Positions 19,055-29,111 of a DNA stretch of 42,902 bases are shown here, one piece after another (positions within the stretch are counted from its first letter, which is position 1; every line of letters begins with the position of its first letter). The notes under the pieces were generated by a model that saw only the letters and a list, made by a program, of their open reading frames with translations, ran no database searches and had not been told where the DNA came from. The stretch covers positions 1 through 42,902 of the forward strand of contig NZ_MRWE01000041.1 of assembly GCF_002093665.1 (NCBI RefSeq). The letters run 5' to 3'. The stretch comes from Rouxiella badensis (lineage in GTDB: Bacteria > Pseudomonadota > Gammaproteobacteria > Enterobacterales > Enterobacteriaceae). The translations under genes were made by a program, and so were the position numbers.

Positions 19055-20199
19055 TTTCTTGCCAACTCCATCACCGCCTGCGCCGCCTGCTCGTCGGCAT
19101 CGCGACGAATGCTTTCATGCAGCGTCAGGAAAGTTTGTTTCAACTGGTGGCTCTTCTCACCGCCCGCCAGCAGCGGCAGCAGTGCAGCCGAAAGTTTGTC
19201 AGGTACGCACTCTTCCTGCAGCAGTTCGGTCACGATTTCACGACCGGCCAACAGGTTAGGCAAAGATACGTAAGGCGTTTTTACCAGACGCTTGGCCAGC
19301 CAAAAGGTAAACGGCTTCATTCGATAACCGACCACCATCGGACACTTGGCCAGCATGCATTCCAGCGCCGCGGTGCCGGATGCCAGCAGGGCTGCGTCGC
19401 TGGCTATCATCGCATTGCGTGCCTGCCCATCGAGCAGGTGTGCCGGTAAATCAGGGGCAATCTCGGCCTTGATACGCTCGAACTGTTCACGGCGTTTGGC
19501 GTTAACCAGCGGCACGACGATGTGCAAATCAGGGTAAGTTTGTCGCAATTGCAGCGCCGTTTTCAGGAAATCGGCGCTCAGCATTTCTACCTCGGCATGA
19601 CGGCTTCCCGGCAGCAACGCCAGACAGTGTACGTCACGAGGAATACCTAAAGTCTCACGCGCCAGCTGTTTGTCAGGATCCAACGGGATCGAGTCTGCCA
19701 TCGTGTGGCCGATAAAACGGCATGGGACATTAAATTTGTCATAAAACGCTTTTTCAAAAGGCAAGAACGCCAGCACCATGTCGGTGGCTTTACCAATTTT
19801 GAAAACGCGTTTTTGTCGCCAGGCCCAGACCGACGGGCTGACATAGTGAATAGTGCGCAAACCGCGCTTTTTGAGGCGGGCTTCGAGCCTGAGATTGAAA
19901 TCAGGCGCATCGATGCCGACAAACACATCAGGTTTAAGCTCGGCAAAGCGTCGCGTCAGCTCATTGCCGATTTCTAACAGGCGTGGCAGACGCCCAAGCA
20001 CTTCTACCACGCCCATCACTGCAAGCTCTTCCATTTCGAACCAGGCTTCACAACCTTCTGCCTGCATTAGAGGGCCAGCGACCCCCACAAAGCGCGCATC
20101 AGGATAGTGGCCCTTCAGAGCCCGGATCAAGCCCGCCCCCAGAATATCGCCGGATGTTTCGCCGGCAACCAGGCCGATTGTCAGAACGGGCTTTTCCAT
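19051..20199 (-). CDS. lpxB: lipid-A-disaccharide synthase
   Basis: LpxB joins UDP-2,3-diacylglucosamine and lipid X to form the beta-1,6 disaccharide core of lipid A at the inner face of the cytoplasmic membrane. It is a GT-B glycosyltransferase of family GT19. The motif [20 protein letters not shown] opens the protein, and [15 protein letters not shown] and [13 protein letters not shown] are family hallmarks. It has 382 residues, as in E. coli. It follows lpxA after 73 bp and overlaps rnhB by 4 bp. Confidence 0.97.
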   Translation of the reverse strand: MEKPVLTIGLVAGETSGDILGAGLIRALKGHYPDARFVGVAGPLMQAEGCEAWFEMEELAVMGVVEVLGRLPRLLEIGNELTRRFAELKPDVFVGIDAPDFNLRLEARLKKRGLRTIHYVSPSVWAWRQKRVFKIGKATDMVLAFLPFEKAFYDKFNVPCRFIGHTMADSIPLDPDKQLARETLGIPRDVHCLALLPGSRHAEVEMLSADFLKTALQLRQTYPDLHIVVPLVNAKRREQFERIKAEIAPDLPAHLLDGQARNAMIASDAALLASGTAALECMLAKCPMVVGYRMKPFTFWLAKRLVKTPYVSLPNLLAGREIVTELLQEECVPDKLSAALLPLLAGGEKSHQLKQTFLTLHESIRRDADEQAAQAVMELARK

Positions 20200-20272
20200 T
20201 TTTTTCTTAAATCCAGTTGTGCTGCTAAATCAGCTCGCCGTGATGAGCGTTTCTTTAATTAACGGTGCTCTG

Positions 20273-21061
20273 TTAACGAATGATGCCGCGCGTGGAGCGG
20301 GCAAAGAAGTCGCTGAACGGCTGCACTGCCGGGAACTCCGCAGCAATAGCTGCAATTTCCGGCTGCGACTCTTCAAGCGTTTTACCGCTGCGATACAATA
20401 CCTTATAGGCGTTACGAATCGCGTGAAGAGAAGGCTTGTCAAAACCACGACGTTTCAACCCTTCGATATTGATACCGAACGGCGTCGCGTGGTTTCCTTG
20501 AGCGATAACAAAAGGAGGTACGTCCTGAGCAACGCCGGAACAGCCGCCAACCATGACGTGTGCACCAATGATGCACCACTGGTGCACGGCGGTCATGCCA
20601 CCGATGATGGCAAAGTCGTCAACCTGAACGTGACCGCCCAAGGTCGCATTATTAGCAAGAATACAACGATTGCCGACGATGCAGTCATGAGCAATATGGG
20701 CATTGACCATCAGCAGGTTATCGCTGCCTACTTTAGTCAGCCCGCCGCCTTGAACGGTACCACGGTGAATGGTGACGCTCTCACGAATATTGTTGCGATC
20801 GCCCACTTCAACACGTGTAGGTTCACCGGCATATTTCAGATCCTGGTTGATTTCACCGATGGAAACGAACTGAAAAATACGGTTGTCGCGACCAATTTTG
20901 GTCACGCCATTCACCACCACATGTGACTTGAGCTCGGTGCCCTCGCCAATTTCGACCTGAGAGCCGATATAGCAGAAAGGCCCGATATGAACGCCTGCAC
21001 CAATAACAGCACCCTCTTCAACGACAGCGCTAGGGTGAATAAAGGCGGTTTTATCAATCAC
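20273..21061 (-). CDS. lpxA: UDP-N-acetylglucosamine acyltransferase LpxA
   Basis: LpxA transfers R-3-hydroxymyristate from acyl carrier protein to the 3-OH of UDP-GlcNAc, the first step of lipid A synthesis. It is a left-handed beta-helix of hexapeptide repeats ([20 protein letters not shown] and onward). The catalytic base is His125 in NAHIAHDC, with His122 nearby, the same numbers as in E. coli. It has 262 residues. The start codon is GTG (GTGATTGATAAAACC), as in E. coli. It begins 3 bp after the fabZ stop; both use the same hydroxyacyl-ACP pool. Confidence 0.98.
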   Translation of the reverse strand: MIDKTAFIHPSAVVEEGAVIGAGVHIGPFCYIGSQVEIGEGTELKSHVVVNGVTKIGRDNRIFQFVSIGEINQDLKYAGEPTRVEVGDRNNIRESVTIHRGTVQGGGLTKVGSDNLLMVNAHIAHDCIVGNRCILANNATLGGHVQVDDFAIIGGMTAVHQWCIIGAHVMVGGCSGVAQDVPPFVIAQGNHATPFGINIEGLKRRGFDKPSLHAIRNAYKVLYRSGKTLEESQPEIAAIAAEFPAVQPFSDFFARSTRGIIR

Positions 21062-21064
21062 GGA

Positions 21065-21553
21065 TTATTTCTCCTGACTACGGGCGCACATCATCTCGGC
21101 TTCACATACTACGGCACCATCGACTTTCGCCACGCCGGTGAACCAGGTGACACCGCGACGAGTCTTCTTGAACTCGACTTCCAAAACCATGGTGTCGCCT
21201 GGAACCACTGGTTTTTTAAAGCGTGCACTGTCGATGCCAGCAAAGTAGTAAAGCTCGCCTGGCTCAAGTCTACCGACGCTTTTAAACGCCAGCAGGCCGG
21301 TAGCCTGCGCCATGGCTTCAAGGATCAGAACGCCAGGGAAAATGGGTTTGCTCGGGAAATGTCCCTGGAAGCAAGGCTCATTGAAAGAAACATTTTTAAT
21401 CGCACGCAGCGTTTTGTGGGGCGTGTATTCAACAACACGGTCTACCAGCAAGAACGGAAAACGGTGCGGAAGCAGCTCAAGTATTTCTCCAATACCAAAA
21501 CCTTCTACGCTAACTTCTTCATGAGAGTGATCGTTGTGAGTAGGAGTGCTCAA
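21065..21553 (-). CDS. fabZ: 3-hydroxyacyl-[acyl-carrier-protein] dehydratase FabZ
   Basis: FabZ dehydrates 3-hydroxyacyl-ACP in fatty-acid elongation and competes with LpxA and LpxD for hydroxymyristoyl-ACP. The hot-dog fold active site has His65 in [16 protein letters not shown] and Glu79. I chose TTG at 21553, with AGGA 8 nt upstream, since the reading TTG-AGC-ACT-CCT-ACT-CAC parallels the TTG start of E. coli fabZ. The product is 162 residues, with about 11 extra between the start and [18 protein letters not shown] (E. coli catalytic pair is 54/68). The stretch [16 protein letters not shown] and other positions differ more from E. coli than its neighbours do. An upstream ATG (21586) would lengthen it without a ribosome site. 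Confidence 0.92.
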   Translation of the reverse strand: MSTPTHNDHSHEEVSVEGFGIGEILELLPHRFPFLLVDRVVEYTPHKTLRAIKNVSFNEPCFQGHFPSKPIFPGVLILEAMAQATGLLAFKSVGRLEPGELYYFAGIDSARFKKPVVPGDTMVLEVEFKKTRRGVTWFTGVAKVDGAVVCEAEMMCARSQEK

Positions 21554-21594
21554 AATACTCGTCCTGTCTAATATTACTGATATCATCAATAGCA

Positions 21595-21634
21595 CGGCCT
21601 GCGTGCCCCTCAAAGAGGAGCATTGTGCAGGCCG
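21595..21634. other. strong hairpin in the lpxD-fabZ gap
   Basis: CGGCCTGC (21595-21602) pairs with GCAGGCCG (21627-21634), and an inner CCTC/GAGG (21608-21611, 21615-21618) can pair too. There is no T-run on either side, so it is not a standard terminator. It lies about 40 nt before the fabZ TTG start and may be an mRNA processing or stability site. Confidence 0.55.
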
Positions 21635-21724
21635 CAAATAGGGACTAAGAATCGTAAAGACGATGAACAGTGAAACTGAAACATCACATTACTTATTGAT
21701 TTTTAGTAGTTAATTGTTGGTGAA

Positions 21725-22747
21725 TTAGTCTTCTTCGATTTTACGCTCTACGGCTTTTAAGCGTTTATTCATCTCGTCGATATTCATAACCAACGCGGCA
21801 GTCTTACGCCATGCTTTGTTCAGCTGTAACGGAATCCCGGAAGAGTATACCCCAGGTTCGGTAATTGGTCGCATGACCATTCCCATTCCAGTGACAACAG
21901 CCTTATCGCAAATTTCCATGTGGCCGTTTATGACGCTGGCACCGCCAATCTGGCAGTAACGCCCAATTTTTAGGCTACCCGCCATAATCACACCACCTGC
22001 AACCGCCGTATTGTCTCCAATCACGACGTTGTGTGCAATCTGACATTGATTATCAATGATGACACCGTTACCAATTTGCGTGTCATCAAGGGCACCACGG
22101 TCAATCGTGGTACAGGCACCGATCTCAACAGAATCGCCGATAATCACGGTACCAAGCTGAGGGATTTTAACCCAATTGCCGCGATCGTTCGCGTATCCGA
22201 AGCCATCTGCACCGATCACCGTACCTGATTGAATCAGACATTTCTGACCAATTTCGACGCGATGATAGATAGAGACATTCGCCCAAATGCGCGTTCCCGC
22301 ACCAATCTTGGCATTTTTTCCGATGAAACAGCCCGCGCCAATAATAACGCCGTCGCCTAATTCAACACCGGATTCGATCACTGCATTCGCGCCTACCGAT
22401 ACCCCTTGCCCAATTTTTGCTTCAGGAGAGATGACGGCGCTCGGAGCGATGTCTTGTGCAGGCGCAGGCGTAGTATCAAGAATTTGAGCCATGCGTGCAT
22501 AAGTCAGGTACGGGTTTTTAACCACTAATGCCGCACTTTGGCAAAAGGGCAGATCCGCTTCGGTCAACACTACAGCGCCTGCAAGGCAGGATGCTAACTG
22601 TTCACGGTAACGGCTGTTTGATAAAAACGTGATTTGCTCAGAGTGTGCGGAATGCATTGAAGCAATGCCGGTGATGGCGAGTTCGCCATCACCGTGCAAT
22701 TGTGCATCCAACTGCTGTGCGAGATCAGCCAGTCGAATTGAAGCCAT
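21725..22747 (-). CDS. lpxD: UDP-3-O-(3-hydroxymyristoyl)glucosamine N-acyltransferase LpxD
   Basis: LpxD adds the second hydroxymyristoyl chain, at N2, to UDP-3-O-acylglucosamine in lipid A synthesis. The N-terminal uridine-binding domain (to about residue 100) is followed by a hexapeptide beta-helix ([20 protein letters not shown] and later turns) and a C-terminal helix ending [13 protein letters not shown]. The catalytic His is in [12 protein letters not shown]. It has 340 residues against 341 in E. coli. The ATG comes 2 bp after the skp stop. A 171-bp gap with a strong hairpin separates it from fabZ. Confidence 0.97.
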   Translation of the reverse strand: MASIRLADLAQQLDAQLHGDGELAITGIASMHSAHSEQITFLSNSRYREQLASCLAGAVVLTEADLPFCQSAALVVKNPYLTYARMAQILDTTPAPAQDIAPSAVISPEAKIGQGVSVGANAVIESGVELGDGVIIGAGCFIGKNAKIGAGTRIWANVSIYHRVEIGQKCLIQSGTVIGADGFGYANDRGNWVKIPQLGTVIIGDSVEIGACTTIDRGALDDTQIGNGVIIDNQCQIAHNVVIGDNTAVAGGVIMAGSLKIGRYCQIGGASVINGHMEICDKAVVTGMGMVMRPITEPGVYSSGIPLQLNKAWRKTAALVMNIDEMNKRLKAVERKIEED

Positions 22748-22749
22748 GC

Positions 22750-23250
22750 TTATTTAACCTGTTTCAGCACTTCGTCAGTGATGTCTTTAGCATCGTTTGA
22801 TGCATAAGCCAGAGCGTTGGCGTCGATGACGATATCAAGACCGTCTTTTGCTGCAACAGTTTTAACAGCGTCCTGGATACGGCCCAGGATTTTGTTACGT
22901 TCTTCAGCCTGACGACGACGATTATCATTGTCAAAAGCCTGAGCTTTTGCAGAGAAATCTTCGCGGTTAGCCATAACTTGTTTTTCAAGTTTGGCGCGGT
23001 CAGCGGCTTTCATTGTTGAAGCGTTACGCTGCAGGTTCTGCATCTGAGACTGCAGAGCAGTTTCCTGTGCCTGAAGTGCGGTAGCGCGACCTTTGAATTC
23101 GTTTTCAAGCTGTTTAGCAACAGCTTCACGAGCAGGCATTTGTTGGAAAATTTGCTGAACGTTTACAACACCAATTTTATCAGCAGCCTGAACGCTAGCT
23201 GAAGCAGCCATAACTAATCCGAGGCCTGCGGCGTATAACCACTTTTTCAC
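22750..23250 (-). CDS. skp: periplasmic chaperone Skp (OmpH)
   Basis: Skp is a trimeric periplasmic chaperone that holds unfolded outer-membrane proteins on the way to the BAM complex. A Sec signal peptide ([18 protein letters not shown], cleavage after VQA at about residue 22) precedes [20 protein letters not shown]. The middle is a long charged coiled coil (about 50-125) forming the tentacles. It has 166 residues. The start is GTG with AGGAG at 6-nt spacing. It follows bamA after a 144-bp gap holding two hairpins and lies 2 bp before lpxD. Confidence 0.96.
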   Translation of the reverse strand: MKKWLYAAGLGLVMAASASVQAADKIGVVNVQQIFQQMPAREAVAKQLENEFKGRATALQAQETALQSQMQNLQRNASTMKAADRAKLEKQVMANREDFSAKAQAFDNDNRRRQAEERNKILGRIQDAVKTVAAKDGLDIVIDANALAYASNDAKDITDEVLKQVK

Positions 23251-23304
23251 TATAAACTCCTTCCATCACCCGTTTGTGCCAGATGGCACAGTCAATTACG
23301 CAGA

Positions 23305-23335
23305 GGGCCTGAGAAGATTATTATCACTCAGGCCC
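23305..23335. other. hairpin in the bamA-skp gap
   Basis: GGGCCTGAG (23305-23313) and CTCAGGCCC (23327-23335) form a perfect 9-bp stem with a 13-nt loop. No T-run follows on the minus strand. It may cause partial termination or protect the bamA mRNA 3' end from exonucleases. Confidence 0.55.
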
Positions 23336-23358
23336 AAGCGATTCTGCTGATTAAGGCT

Positions 23359-23381
23359 TATACCCTGATACCTGGGGTATA
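23359..23381. other. second hairpin in the bamA-skp gap
   Basis: TATACCC (23359-23365) and GGGTATA (23375-23381) form a 7-bp stem, 13 bp from the bamA stop codon. Its role is unknown. Confidence 0.45.
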
Positions 23382-23394
23382 ATTCCGTAACAGA

Positions 23395-25818
23395 TTACCA
23401 CGTTTTACCGATGTTAAACTGGAACTGTTCTGCCTTATCACCTTCATATTTCTTAACCGGCTGTGCATAAGAGAATGACAGAGGTCCCAAAGGAGACTGC
23501 CATTGCAATGCCACACCGGAAGAAACACGGATATTACCTGGTTTACTGTAGTCAGGAACACCGGCAGCGATAGTCTCTGGGGTGTTCTCCCAGTTGGTAT
23601 CCCAAACGGTGCCGCTGTCAACGAACACAGAGGTACGCAGCGAGTTAGCGTATTTGTCACCGACAAATGGCGTAGGAACGATCAGCTCAGCGCTGAGAAG
23701 TCCCATCGCGTTACCGCCTACCGCATCACTAGAGTTGTCGATTGGACAATCTTTATATGAGGCTGCACCGGTTGCACAGTTGTAATAAGCCGCTTTAGGA
23801 CCGATGGTATTCGACTGGAAACCACGGACGCTGCTTGAACCACCGGCATAGAAGTTGTCGTAGAACGGCACTTCTTTGCCACCCAGGCCGTCGGCATAAC
23901 CGGCGCGGGCACGTCCCATCAGCACCCAGTTATGACTCTGCGTCAGAGGCAGGTAGCTGGTCGCATCGAAGGTGACTTTGTAGTATTCGTTGGTCGAACC
24001 TGGCACGGTAACTTTACCCGTCAGGCTGGCTTTACTCCCCGCCGTTGGGAAGAAGCCACGGTCAAGGTCGTTATAACCCCAGCCCAGCGTCAGGAAGAAG
24101 TCGTTGGCGCTGTAGGTTGCATCCGAAGTGTTTTCACCGGCCACAACGCTCGGGTTCACACCCACGCTGTTCAGGTAACGGAACATTGCCACCTGCGGTT
24201 CCATGTTCGACAGGTCGTTATGGACGTAGTCGAGACCCAGACGCAGGGAGTTGTTTTCGTTAACCGGGAAGCCCAGGTTGCCGCCGATACCGTAGCTCTT
24301 GTTGGTGTACTCGGACAGGTCTGCATCATCTGCTTTGAAGTCATTGTAGAAGATGCGACCGCCCAGGCTCACGCCATCAACCGTGAAATACGGGTTGGTC
24401 ACGGTCAGCTCGGTATAGGTCTGGTAGTCGTTTTTGGTGCCGGTAATGCCTGCCTGATAGCCGGTACCTAACCAGTTATCCTGCTGGACGCCCACCGTGA
24501 AGCTCACGCCGCTCTCGGAGCCATAGCCTACGCCAAAGTTGAAGGTACCGGTGTTACGCTCCTTCACTTTGTAAACTACGTCAACCTGATCGGTTGTCCC
24601 TGGCACACGTTGGGTTTCGACGTCAACCGTATCGAAATAACCCAGGCGGTTCAGACGATCTTTACCTTTATCGACCAGGTCGCTGCCGAGCCATGAGCCT
24701 TCCATCTGGCGCATTTCACGACGCAGCACGCTGTCTTTACTGGTGTCATTGCCTTCGAAACGAACGTGACGGACATAGTAACGGTTACCTGCGTCAACGT
24801 TGACGTGCAGGATAACTGTTTTGTCTTTGTCGTTGATTTCAGGCTGCGTGTTCACCGTAGGATACGCATATCCGTAACGGCCAAGCATCGCTTTGATGTC
24901 ATTTTCGATCTTGGTCACTTTGGCACCGCTGTAAAGCTCGCCATTGTTGATTTTGCTCAGGCTTTCGATTTCAGCCGAGTGACCCTGCATGTTGCCCGCA
25001 ACTTGCACACCGGTGACTTTGTACTGATCGCCTTCGTGGATGTTCAGGGTGATGTAGATCCCCTTCTTGTCCGGCGTCAAACTGACCTGAGTCGAGTCGA
25101 TGTTAAAGCGCGCGTAACCGCGATCGAGGTAGTAGCTGCGAAGGGTTTCCAGGTCACCGGAAAGCTTCTGCTTCTGATATTTACGATCCCCAATAACGTT
25201 CCACCACGGCACTTCGTCGCGCAGCTGGAACTGAGAAACTAATTGATCGGTGCTGAAAGCGTGATTACCGACGATGTTGATCTGCTGAATTTGCGCAGAG
25301 ACACCTTCGGTAAAGACCAGTTTCAGGTCGACGCGGTTGCGAGGCAGAGGCGTTACAACGGCTTTAACAGACGCGCTGTATTTACCTACGCTGTAGTAGA
25401 AGTCTTCCAGACCCTTTTCGATATTGGAGACCTGGGTACGGTCAAGCGCTTCGCCAACCCGGACGCCAGAGGCCTCAAGGTTTTGTTTCAGCATGTCATC
25501 TTTCACGGCTTTGTTGCCGGAGAAGGTGATGCTGGCGATAGTCGGGCGCTCTTTGACTTGAACAATCAGCGTGTCACCATCGCGCAGGACGCGAACGTCC
25601 TCAAAGTTGCCTGTGGCAAACAATGCACGAATGGTATTACTGATATCATCGTCGGTGACTGTATCCCCTACGCGAACCGGCATATTGAGTAACGCCGCAC
25701 CGACGGCAACGCGCTGCAGGCCTTCGAAATGAATATCCTTCACTACGAATCCATCTGCACCGTATACGGTTGCGCTGCCAAACAGCAGCGACGCTATGAG
25801 CAACTTTTTGATCGCCAT
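23395..25818 (-). CDS. bamA: outer-membrane protein assembly factor BamA
   Basis: BamA is the core of the BAM complex that folds and inserts beta-barrel proteins in the outer membrane; it is essential. A signal peptide (about 20 residues, ending VYGADGF) is followed by five POTRA domains (to about residue 420; the first starts [19 protein letters not shown]) and a 16-strand barrel ending in FQFNIGKTW, with the terminal aromatic typical of barrel proteins. The VRGF motif of loop 6 is present ([13 protein letters not shown]). It has 807 residues against 810 in E. coli. It lies between rseP and skp, its functional partners, and may also be read from an internal promoter in rseP. Confidence 0.98.
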   Translation of the reverse strand: MAIKKLLIASLLFGSATVYGADGFVVKDIHFEGLQRVAVGAALLNMPVRVGDTVTDDDISNTIRALFATGNFEDVRVLRDGDTLIVQVKERPTIASITFSGNKAVKDDMLKQNLEASGVRVGEALDRTQVSNIEKGLEDFYYSVGKYSASVKAVVTPLPRNRVDLKLVFTEGVSAQIQQINIVGNHAFSTDQLVSQFQLRDEVPWWNVIGDRKYQKQKLSGDLETLRSYYLDRGYARFNIDSTQVSLTPDKKGIYITLNIHEGDQYKVTGVQVAGNMQGHSAEIESLSKINNGELYSGAKVTKIENDIKAMLGRYGYAYPTVNTQPEINDKDKTVILHVNVDAGNRYYVRHVRFEGNDTSKDSVLRREMRQMEGSWLGSDLVDKGKDRLNRLGYFDTVDVETQRVPGTTDQVDVVYKVKERNTGTFNFGVGYGSESGVSFTVGVQQDNWLGTGYQAGITGTKNDYQTYTELTVTNPYFTVDGVSLGGRIFYNDFKADDADLSEYTNKSYGIGGNLGFPVNENNSLRLGLDYVHNDLSNMEPQVAMFRYLNSVGVNPSVVAGENTSDATYSANDFFLTLGWGYNDLDRGFFPTAGSKASLTGKVTVPGSTNEYYKVTFDATSYLPLTQSHNWVLMGRARAGYADGLGGKEVPFYDNFYAGGSSSVRGFQSNTIGPKAAYYNCATGAASYKDCPIDNSSDAVGGNAMGLLSAELIVPTPFVGDKYANSLRTSVFVDSGTVWDTNWENTPETIAAGVPDYSKPGNIRVSSGVALQWQSPLGPLSFSYAQPVKKYEGDKAEQFQFNIGKTW

Positions 25819-25855
25819 CGTTGTTATGCGTTCTTCCTAACCTAATCCCCAGCCG

Positions 25856-27211
25856 TTAAAGACGGGAGAAATCATTGAAAAGTGCAAGCCCCATTAATAA
25901 CACCAGCAATACAGAGCCAATGCGATAACTGAAGTCCTGAACTCGCTCGGAAACTGGCCCACCCTTTAGCTTTTCTATTGCCAGAAACAGCAGGTGACCC
26001 CCATCTAACACCGGTAATGGGAACAGATTGATGATACCGAGATTGACACTTATCAATGCCAAAAACATCAGGTAATACACAAATCCATATTCAGCTGATA
26101 AACCTGCACCCTGTGCGATGGAAATAGGGCCACTCAAATTATTCAGCTTCACATCACCGGTTATTAACTTGCCCAGCATATTGACCGTTAATTTCATGAG
26201 TTGCCAGGTTTTATCCCCAGCTTCATAAAACGCCACAAACGGACCATACTGGCGAATCGTTTTATACTCGTCAGGCAGTGGAATAATTTTTGGGACCACG
26301 CCGGCAAAACCCTGCGCCTGTCCCTTACCCACTGATTTAGTGTCTGGTATTAGCGTTAAGTTCACAGGTTGCCCATTGCGCTCGATTTCCAACGCCATCG
26401 ACTTGCCCGGATTATCGCGTACCTGAATGGCAAAAGCTTGCCAACTTACTAAAACCTGACCATCAACTTTAACTATCCTGTCGCCCGCTTGCAAACCTGC
26501 CTTCTGCGCAGCGGAGTCAGCCTGCACCTGAGCCAGAATAGATTCTATCTGCGGACCACGGGGAATAATACCCAGTGATACAACAGGATCCTGCTTTTCC
26601 GGGTCGAAGTGCCACGCCGTGAGATCAAGCTGTTTTACAACAACTTGAGACGAGCCAAAGGGGGCAATCCCGACGGTAGTTTTCGCGTCTCCAATTTCGC
26701 CGATCAACGCCATGCGAACTGAATCCCAATCAGGCGTTTCGATACCATCAACGGACTTAAGTTCCATTCCGGGCAAAATATTGGACTGTGCGGCAATAGA
26801 ATGTGGGGCGATTTCGCCGACGACCGGGCGCAGGCTCGGGACGCCGATAATGAAGACCAGCCAGTAGGCGAAAACGGCAAAGATGAAGTTAGCGATGGGG
26901 CCGGCACTGATGATGGCCGCGCGCTGCCAGACGGTTTTGTTATTGAAGGACTGATGACGATATTCGGGGGCGACTGCCTCAACGCGCTCATCGAGCATTT
27001 TGACGTAGCCGCCCAGCGGGATCATGGCCAACACGTATTCCGTTCCCTGCTTGTCGGTGCGGCGGAAAATAGCGCGCCCAAAACCGACAGAGAAACGTTC
27101 AACGCGAACGCCACAGCGACGAGCAACCCAGAAATGGCCGAATTCGTGCACGGTGATTAGCACCCCCAATGCAACAATAAAGGCGGCCAGGCTCCAGAGT
27201 ATGTTCATCAT
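25856..27211 (-). CDS. rseP: regulated intramembrane protease RseP
   Basis: RseP is a site-2 zinc metalloprotease of the inner membrane. It cuts the anti-sigma factor RseA after DegS and so releases sigma E, and it also clears signal peptides. HEFGH at 22-26 gives two zinc ligands and the catalytic Glu23; the third ligand is in the LDG motif ([12 protein letters not shown], near 400). Two periplasmic PDZ domains lie between (the second with [14 protein letters not shown]). It has 451 residues. Of two adjacent ATGs (27211, 27208) the first aligns with E. coli. It sits directly upstream of bamA, whose misfolded clients trigger the pathway. Confidence 0.97.
   Translation of the reverse strand: MMNILWSLAAFIVALGVLITVHEFGHFWVARRCGVRVERFSVGFGRAIFRRTDKQGTEYVLAMIPLGGYVKMLDERVEAVAPEYRHQSFNNKTVWQRAAIISAGPIANFIFAVFAYWLVFIIGVPSLRPVVGEIAPHSIAAQSNILPGMELKSVDGIETPDWDSVRMALIGEIGDAKTTVGIAPFGSSQVVVKQLDLTAWHFDPEKQDPVVSLGIIPRGPQIESILAQVQADSAAQKAGLQAGDRIVKVDGQVLVSWQAFAIQVRDNPGKSMALEIERNGQPVNLTLIPDTKSVGKGQAQGFAGVVPKIIPLPDEYKTIRQYGPFVAFYEAGDKTWQLMKLTVNMLGKLITGDVKLNNLSGPISIAQGAGLSAEYGFVYYLMFLALISVNLGIINLFPLPVLDGGHLLFLAIEKLKGGPVSERVQDFSYRIGSVLLVLLMGLALFNDFSRL
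26738..26765 (-). promoter_or_regulatory. candidate sigma-E promoter inside rseP, upstream of bamA
   Basis: On the minus strand a perfect sigma-E -35 GGAACTT (26759-26765) is followed after 16 bp by TCGAA (26738-26742), close to the -10 consensus TCAAA/TCTGA. It lies within the rseP coding sequence, about 920 bp upstream of bamA. sigma E is known to drive bamA and skp in E. coli, so the site is plausible, but the codons also encode conserved residues ([10 protein letters not shown]), so the match may be chance. Confidence 0.35.
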
Positions 27212-27251
27212 AATCCCAACTATTCCTTAAAAACTGCCGCAGGCATAAAGG

Positions 27252-28100
27252 TTAATACACCAACAGCATGAGACAAGCAAAAACCGGCACCGCAGCGGTC
27301 AGGCTGTCGATACGGTCCATGATGCCGCCATGGCCGGGTATTAAGTTACCGCTGTCTTTAATCCCTGCTTCACGTTTGAACATGCTTTCGGTCAGATCGC
27401 CAAGAACCGATGCCAACGTCGCAATGACGGAGCAAATCAACAGGGTTGCCGGTGCAACGTTCAACGGTACATAACGACCAAACAGCCATGATATCAAAGC
27501 CGAGGTCAACAGACCGCCAATCAACCCTTCCCAGGTTTTACCTGGCGAGACTTTCGGGGCCAGCTTGTGCTTACCAAACAGCTTGCCAAACATGTAGGCA
27601 CCAGAGTCGGCACCCCATACCAGCAGCATCACGTAGAGCAGCCACCAGGCGCCGTTGTAATGGTTTTCAGCATAGCCGTAAAGGCGCAGCGACAGCATAC
27701 CCCAGAAGAACGGAACAATGGTCAATAAACCGAAAATCAGCTTCAACGGACGTGAGTTACGCCACGCTGCGGCAGAACCAGGATACAAAACGACCAAAAT
27801 AAACGCTGCAATCCACCAGGCTAGCGACAGCCAGAGCGAGCCACTAATCTGAATCAGATGAACAGACTGCTGATAAGCCGGAAGACTTAGCATCATGGCG
27901 GCAAGCAGGAAGCCGCAGAGAATAGCTAACCACACGCGCTGGGTGCGTGATTTAAATCCGGCAAATTGGCCCCACTCCCACGCTGCTAACATGCAAACGA
28001 CGATAGTGACGACGGCAAAGCCGACGGGCGGCAGTAAAAATAGAGCGGCGATGACAATGGGAATCAAAATCAAAGCTGTGATAATGCGATACTTCAGCAA
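27252..28100 (-). CDS. cdsA: phosphatidate cytidylyltransferase
   Basis: CdsA makes CDP-diacylglycerol from phosphatidate and CTP at the inner membrane, the branch point to all phospholipids. It is a multispanning protein of 282 residues with many hydrophobic helices. The C-terminal signature is complete: SPGKTWEGLIGG, then LASVLGDLTESMFKREAGIK and IPGHGGIMDRIDS. The start codon is TTG (TTGCTGAAGTATCGC) with GGGAG at 5-nt spacing, as in E. coli cdsA. It lies between uppS and rseP with short gaps. Confidence 0.96.
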   Translation of the reverse strand: MLKYRIITALILIPIVIAALFLLPPVGFAVVTIVVCMLAAWEWGQFAGFKSRTQRVWLAILCGFLLAAMMLSLPAYQQSVHLIQISGSLWLSLAWWIAAFILVVLYPGSAAAWRNSRPLKLIFGLLTIVPFFWGMLSLRLYGYAENHYNGAWWLLYVMLLVWGADSGAYMFGKLFGKHKLAPKVSPGKTWEGLIGGLLTSALISWLFGRYVPLNVAPATLLICSVIATLASVLGDLTESMFKREAGIKDSGNLIPGHGGIMDRIDSLTAAVPVFACLMLLVY

Positions 28101-28109
28101 AAGTTCTCC

Positions 28110-28868
28110 CTAGGACGCATTGGCGCCGATAGGTGTAGTCCCCCCGAAGCGACGCTCGCGTTGTGCAAAAGCATTCAGCGCACCTTCAAAGACATTTTCA
28201 TCAAAATCCGGCCAGAGGACGTCGGTAAAGTAAAGCTCTGCATAGGCAATCTGCCACAGCAAAAAGTTACTGATACGATGTTCCCCACCGGTTCGGATAA
28301 CAAGATCGACGGGTGCCAGTTCGCTCATACAGACCGATGCACCTAACGCCTCTTCCGTGATTTGGTCCGCCCGCAGTGTACCAGCTTCAACCTGGCCTGC
28401 CAGCTTCTTTACGCCTTCAATAATATCCCATCGCCCACCGTAATTGGCAGCAATGTTTAGCGTAAGCCCATCGTTATTTTGTGTCAGCGTTTCCGATTTA
28501 CGGATCATGTCCTGCAAACGTGAGCTAAAACGGCTGACGTCGCCGATAACCCGTAAGCGGACATTGTGTTTATGCAAACTTTTTACTTCACTGCTTAACG
28601 CACGGACAAAAAGCTCCATCAAAGCAGAAACTTCCTGAATCGGGCGATTCCAGTTCTCACTACTGAAGGCATAAAGCGTGAGCGCATCAAGGTGATGGCT
28701 TGCAGCAAAGCTGACAGCCTTGCGAACGGACTTTACTCCCGCTTTATGACCAAAGACCCGCATTTTTCCCTGGCGTTTCGCCCAACGGCCATTTCCATCC
28801 ATAATAATGGCAACATGGCGCGGTAGCAGACAAGTTGTATCAGTCATTTGTTGATTCTCGAGCGACAT
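28110..28868 (-). CDS. uppS: undecaprenyl diphosphate synthase
   Basis: UppS (IspU) adds eight isopentenyl units in cis to farnesyl diphosphate, giving the C55 lipid carrier for peptidoglycan and O-antigen. The signature [18 protein letters not shown] has the essential Asp24. [20 protein letters not shown] and the late motif [19 protein letters not shown] with the diphosphate-binding arginines are intact. It has 252 residues. I kept the first ATG (28868), preceded by AAAGAG; a second in-frame ATG is seven codons on. The terminator behind dxr implies that uppS is first in a new transcript uppS-cdsA-rseP-bamA. Confidence 0.96.
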   Translation of the reverse strand: MSLENQQMTDTTCLLPRHVAIIMDGNGRWAKRQGKMRVFGHKAGVKSVRKAVSFAASHHLDALTLYAFSSENWNRPIQEVSALMELFVRALSSEVKSLHKHNVRLRVIGDVSRFSSRLQDMIRKSETLTQNNDGLTLNIAANYGGRWDIIEGVKKLAGQVEAGTLRADQITEEALGASVCMSELAPVDLVIRTGGEHRISNFLLWQIAYAELYFTDVLWPDFDENVFEGALNAFAQRERRFGGTTPIGANAS

Positions 28869-28887
28869 AACCCGTACTCTTTCCCTT

Positions 28888-28916
28888 CAGCTAGAATTAA
28901 CGACGTCACCTGTAAA
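28888..28916 (-). promoter_or_regulatory. candidate uppS promoter
   Basis: On the minus strand TTTACA (28911-28916) and TAGCTG (28888-28893) have a 17-bp spacer. The -10 is weak. It lies between the dxr terminator and uppS, where a promoter is expected. Confidence 0.35.
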
Positions 28917-28950
28917 CCCTGCATTCGCGTGCATGATGAAGCGTGCGCGT

Positions 28951-28982
28951 AAAAAAGCCGTGAACCCTATCAGGCACGGCTT
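28951..28982 (-). terminator. rho-independent terminator after dxr
   Basis: AAGCCGTG (28955-28962) and CACGGCTT (28975-28982) form an 8-bp stem with a 12-nt loop; on the minus strand the stem is followed by TTTTTT. It lies about 130 bp past the dxr stop. Confidence 0.8.
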
Positions 28983-29111
28983 CACCTGACTACCAACGTA
29001 CTTAAAAATGAGTAGTACGGCCATGAAACGCAATTTCGCGTCGTCAGGAGGCGCAGACTATATCATTTCAACGTTGTTCGAACAAACGACCTCATTCATT
29101 GACGTATAATT

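Noticed and set aside
20219-20926. 235-codon plus-strand open frame
   Set aside because: Antisense to lpxA, whose hexapeptide repeats and catalytic His are intact; the opposite frame has no family features.
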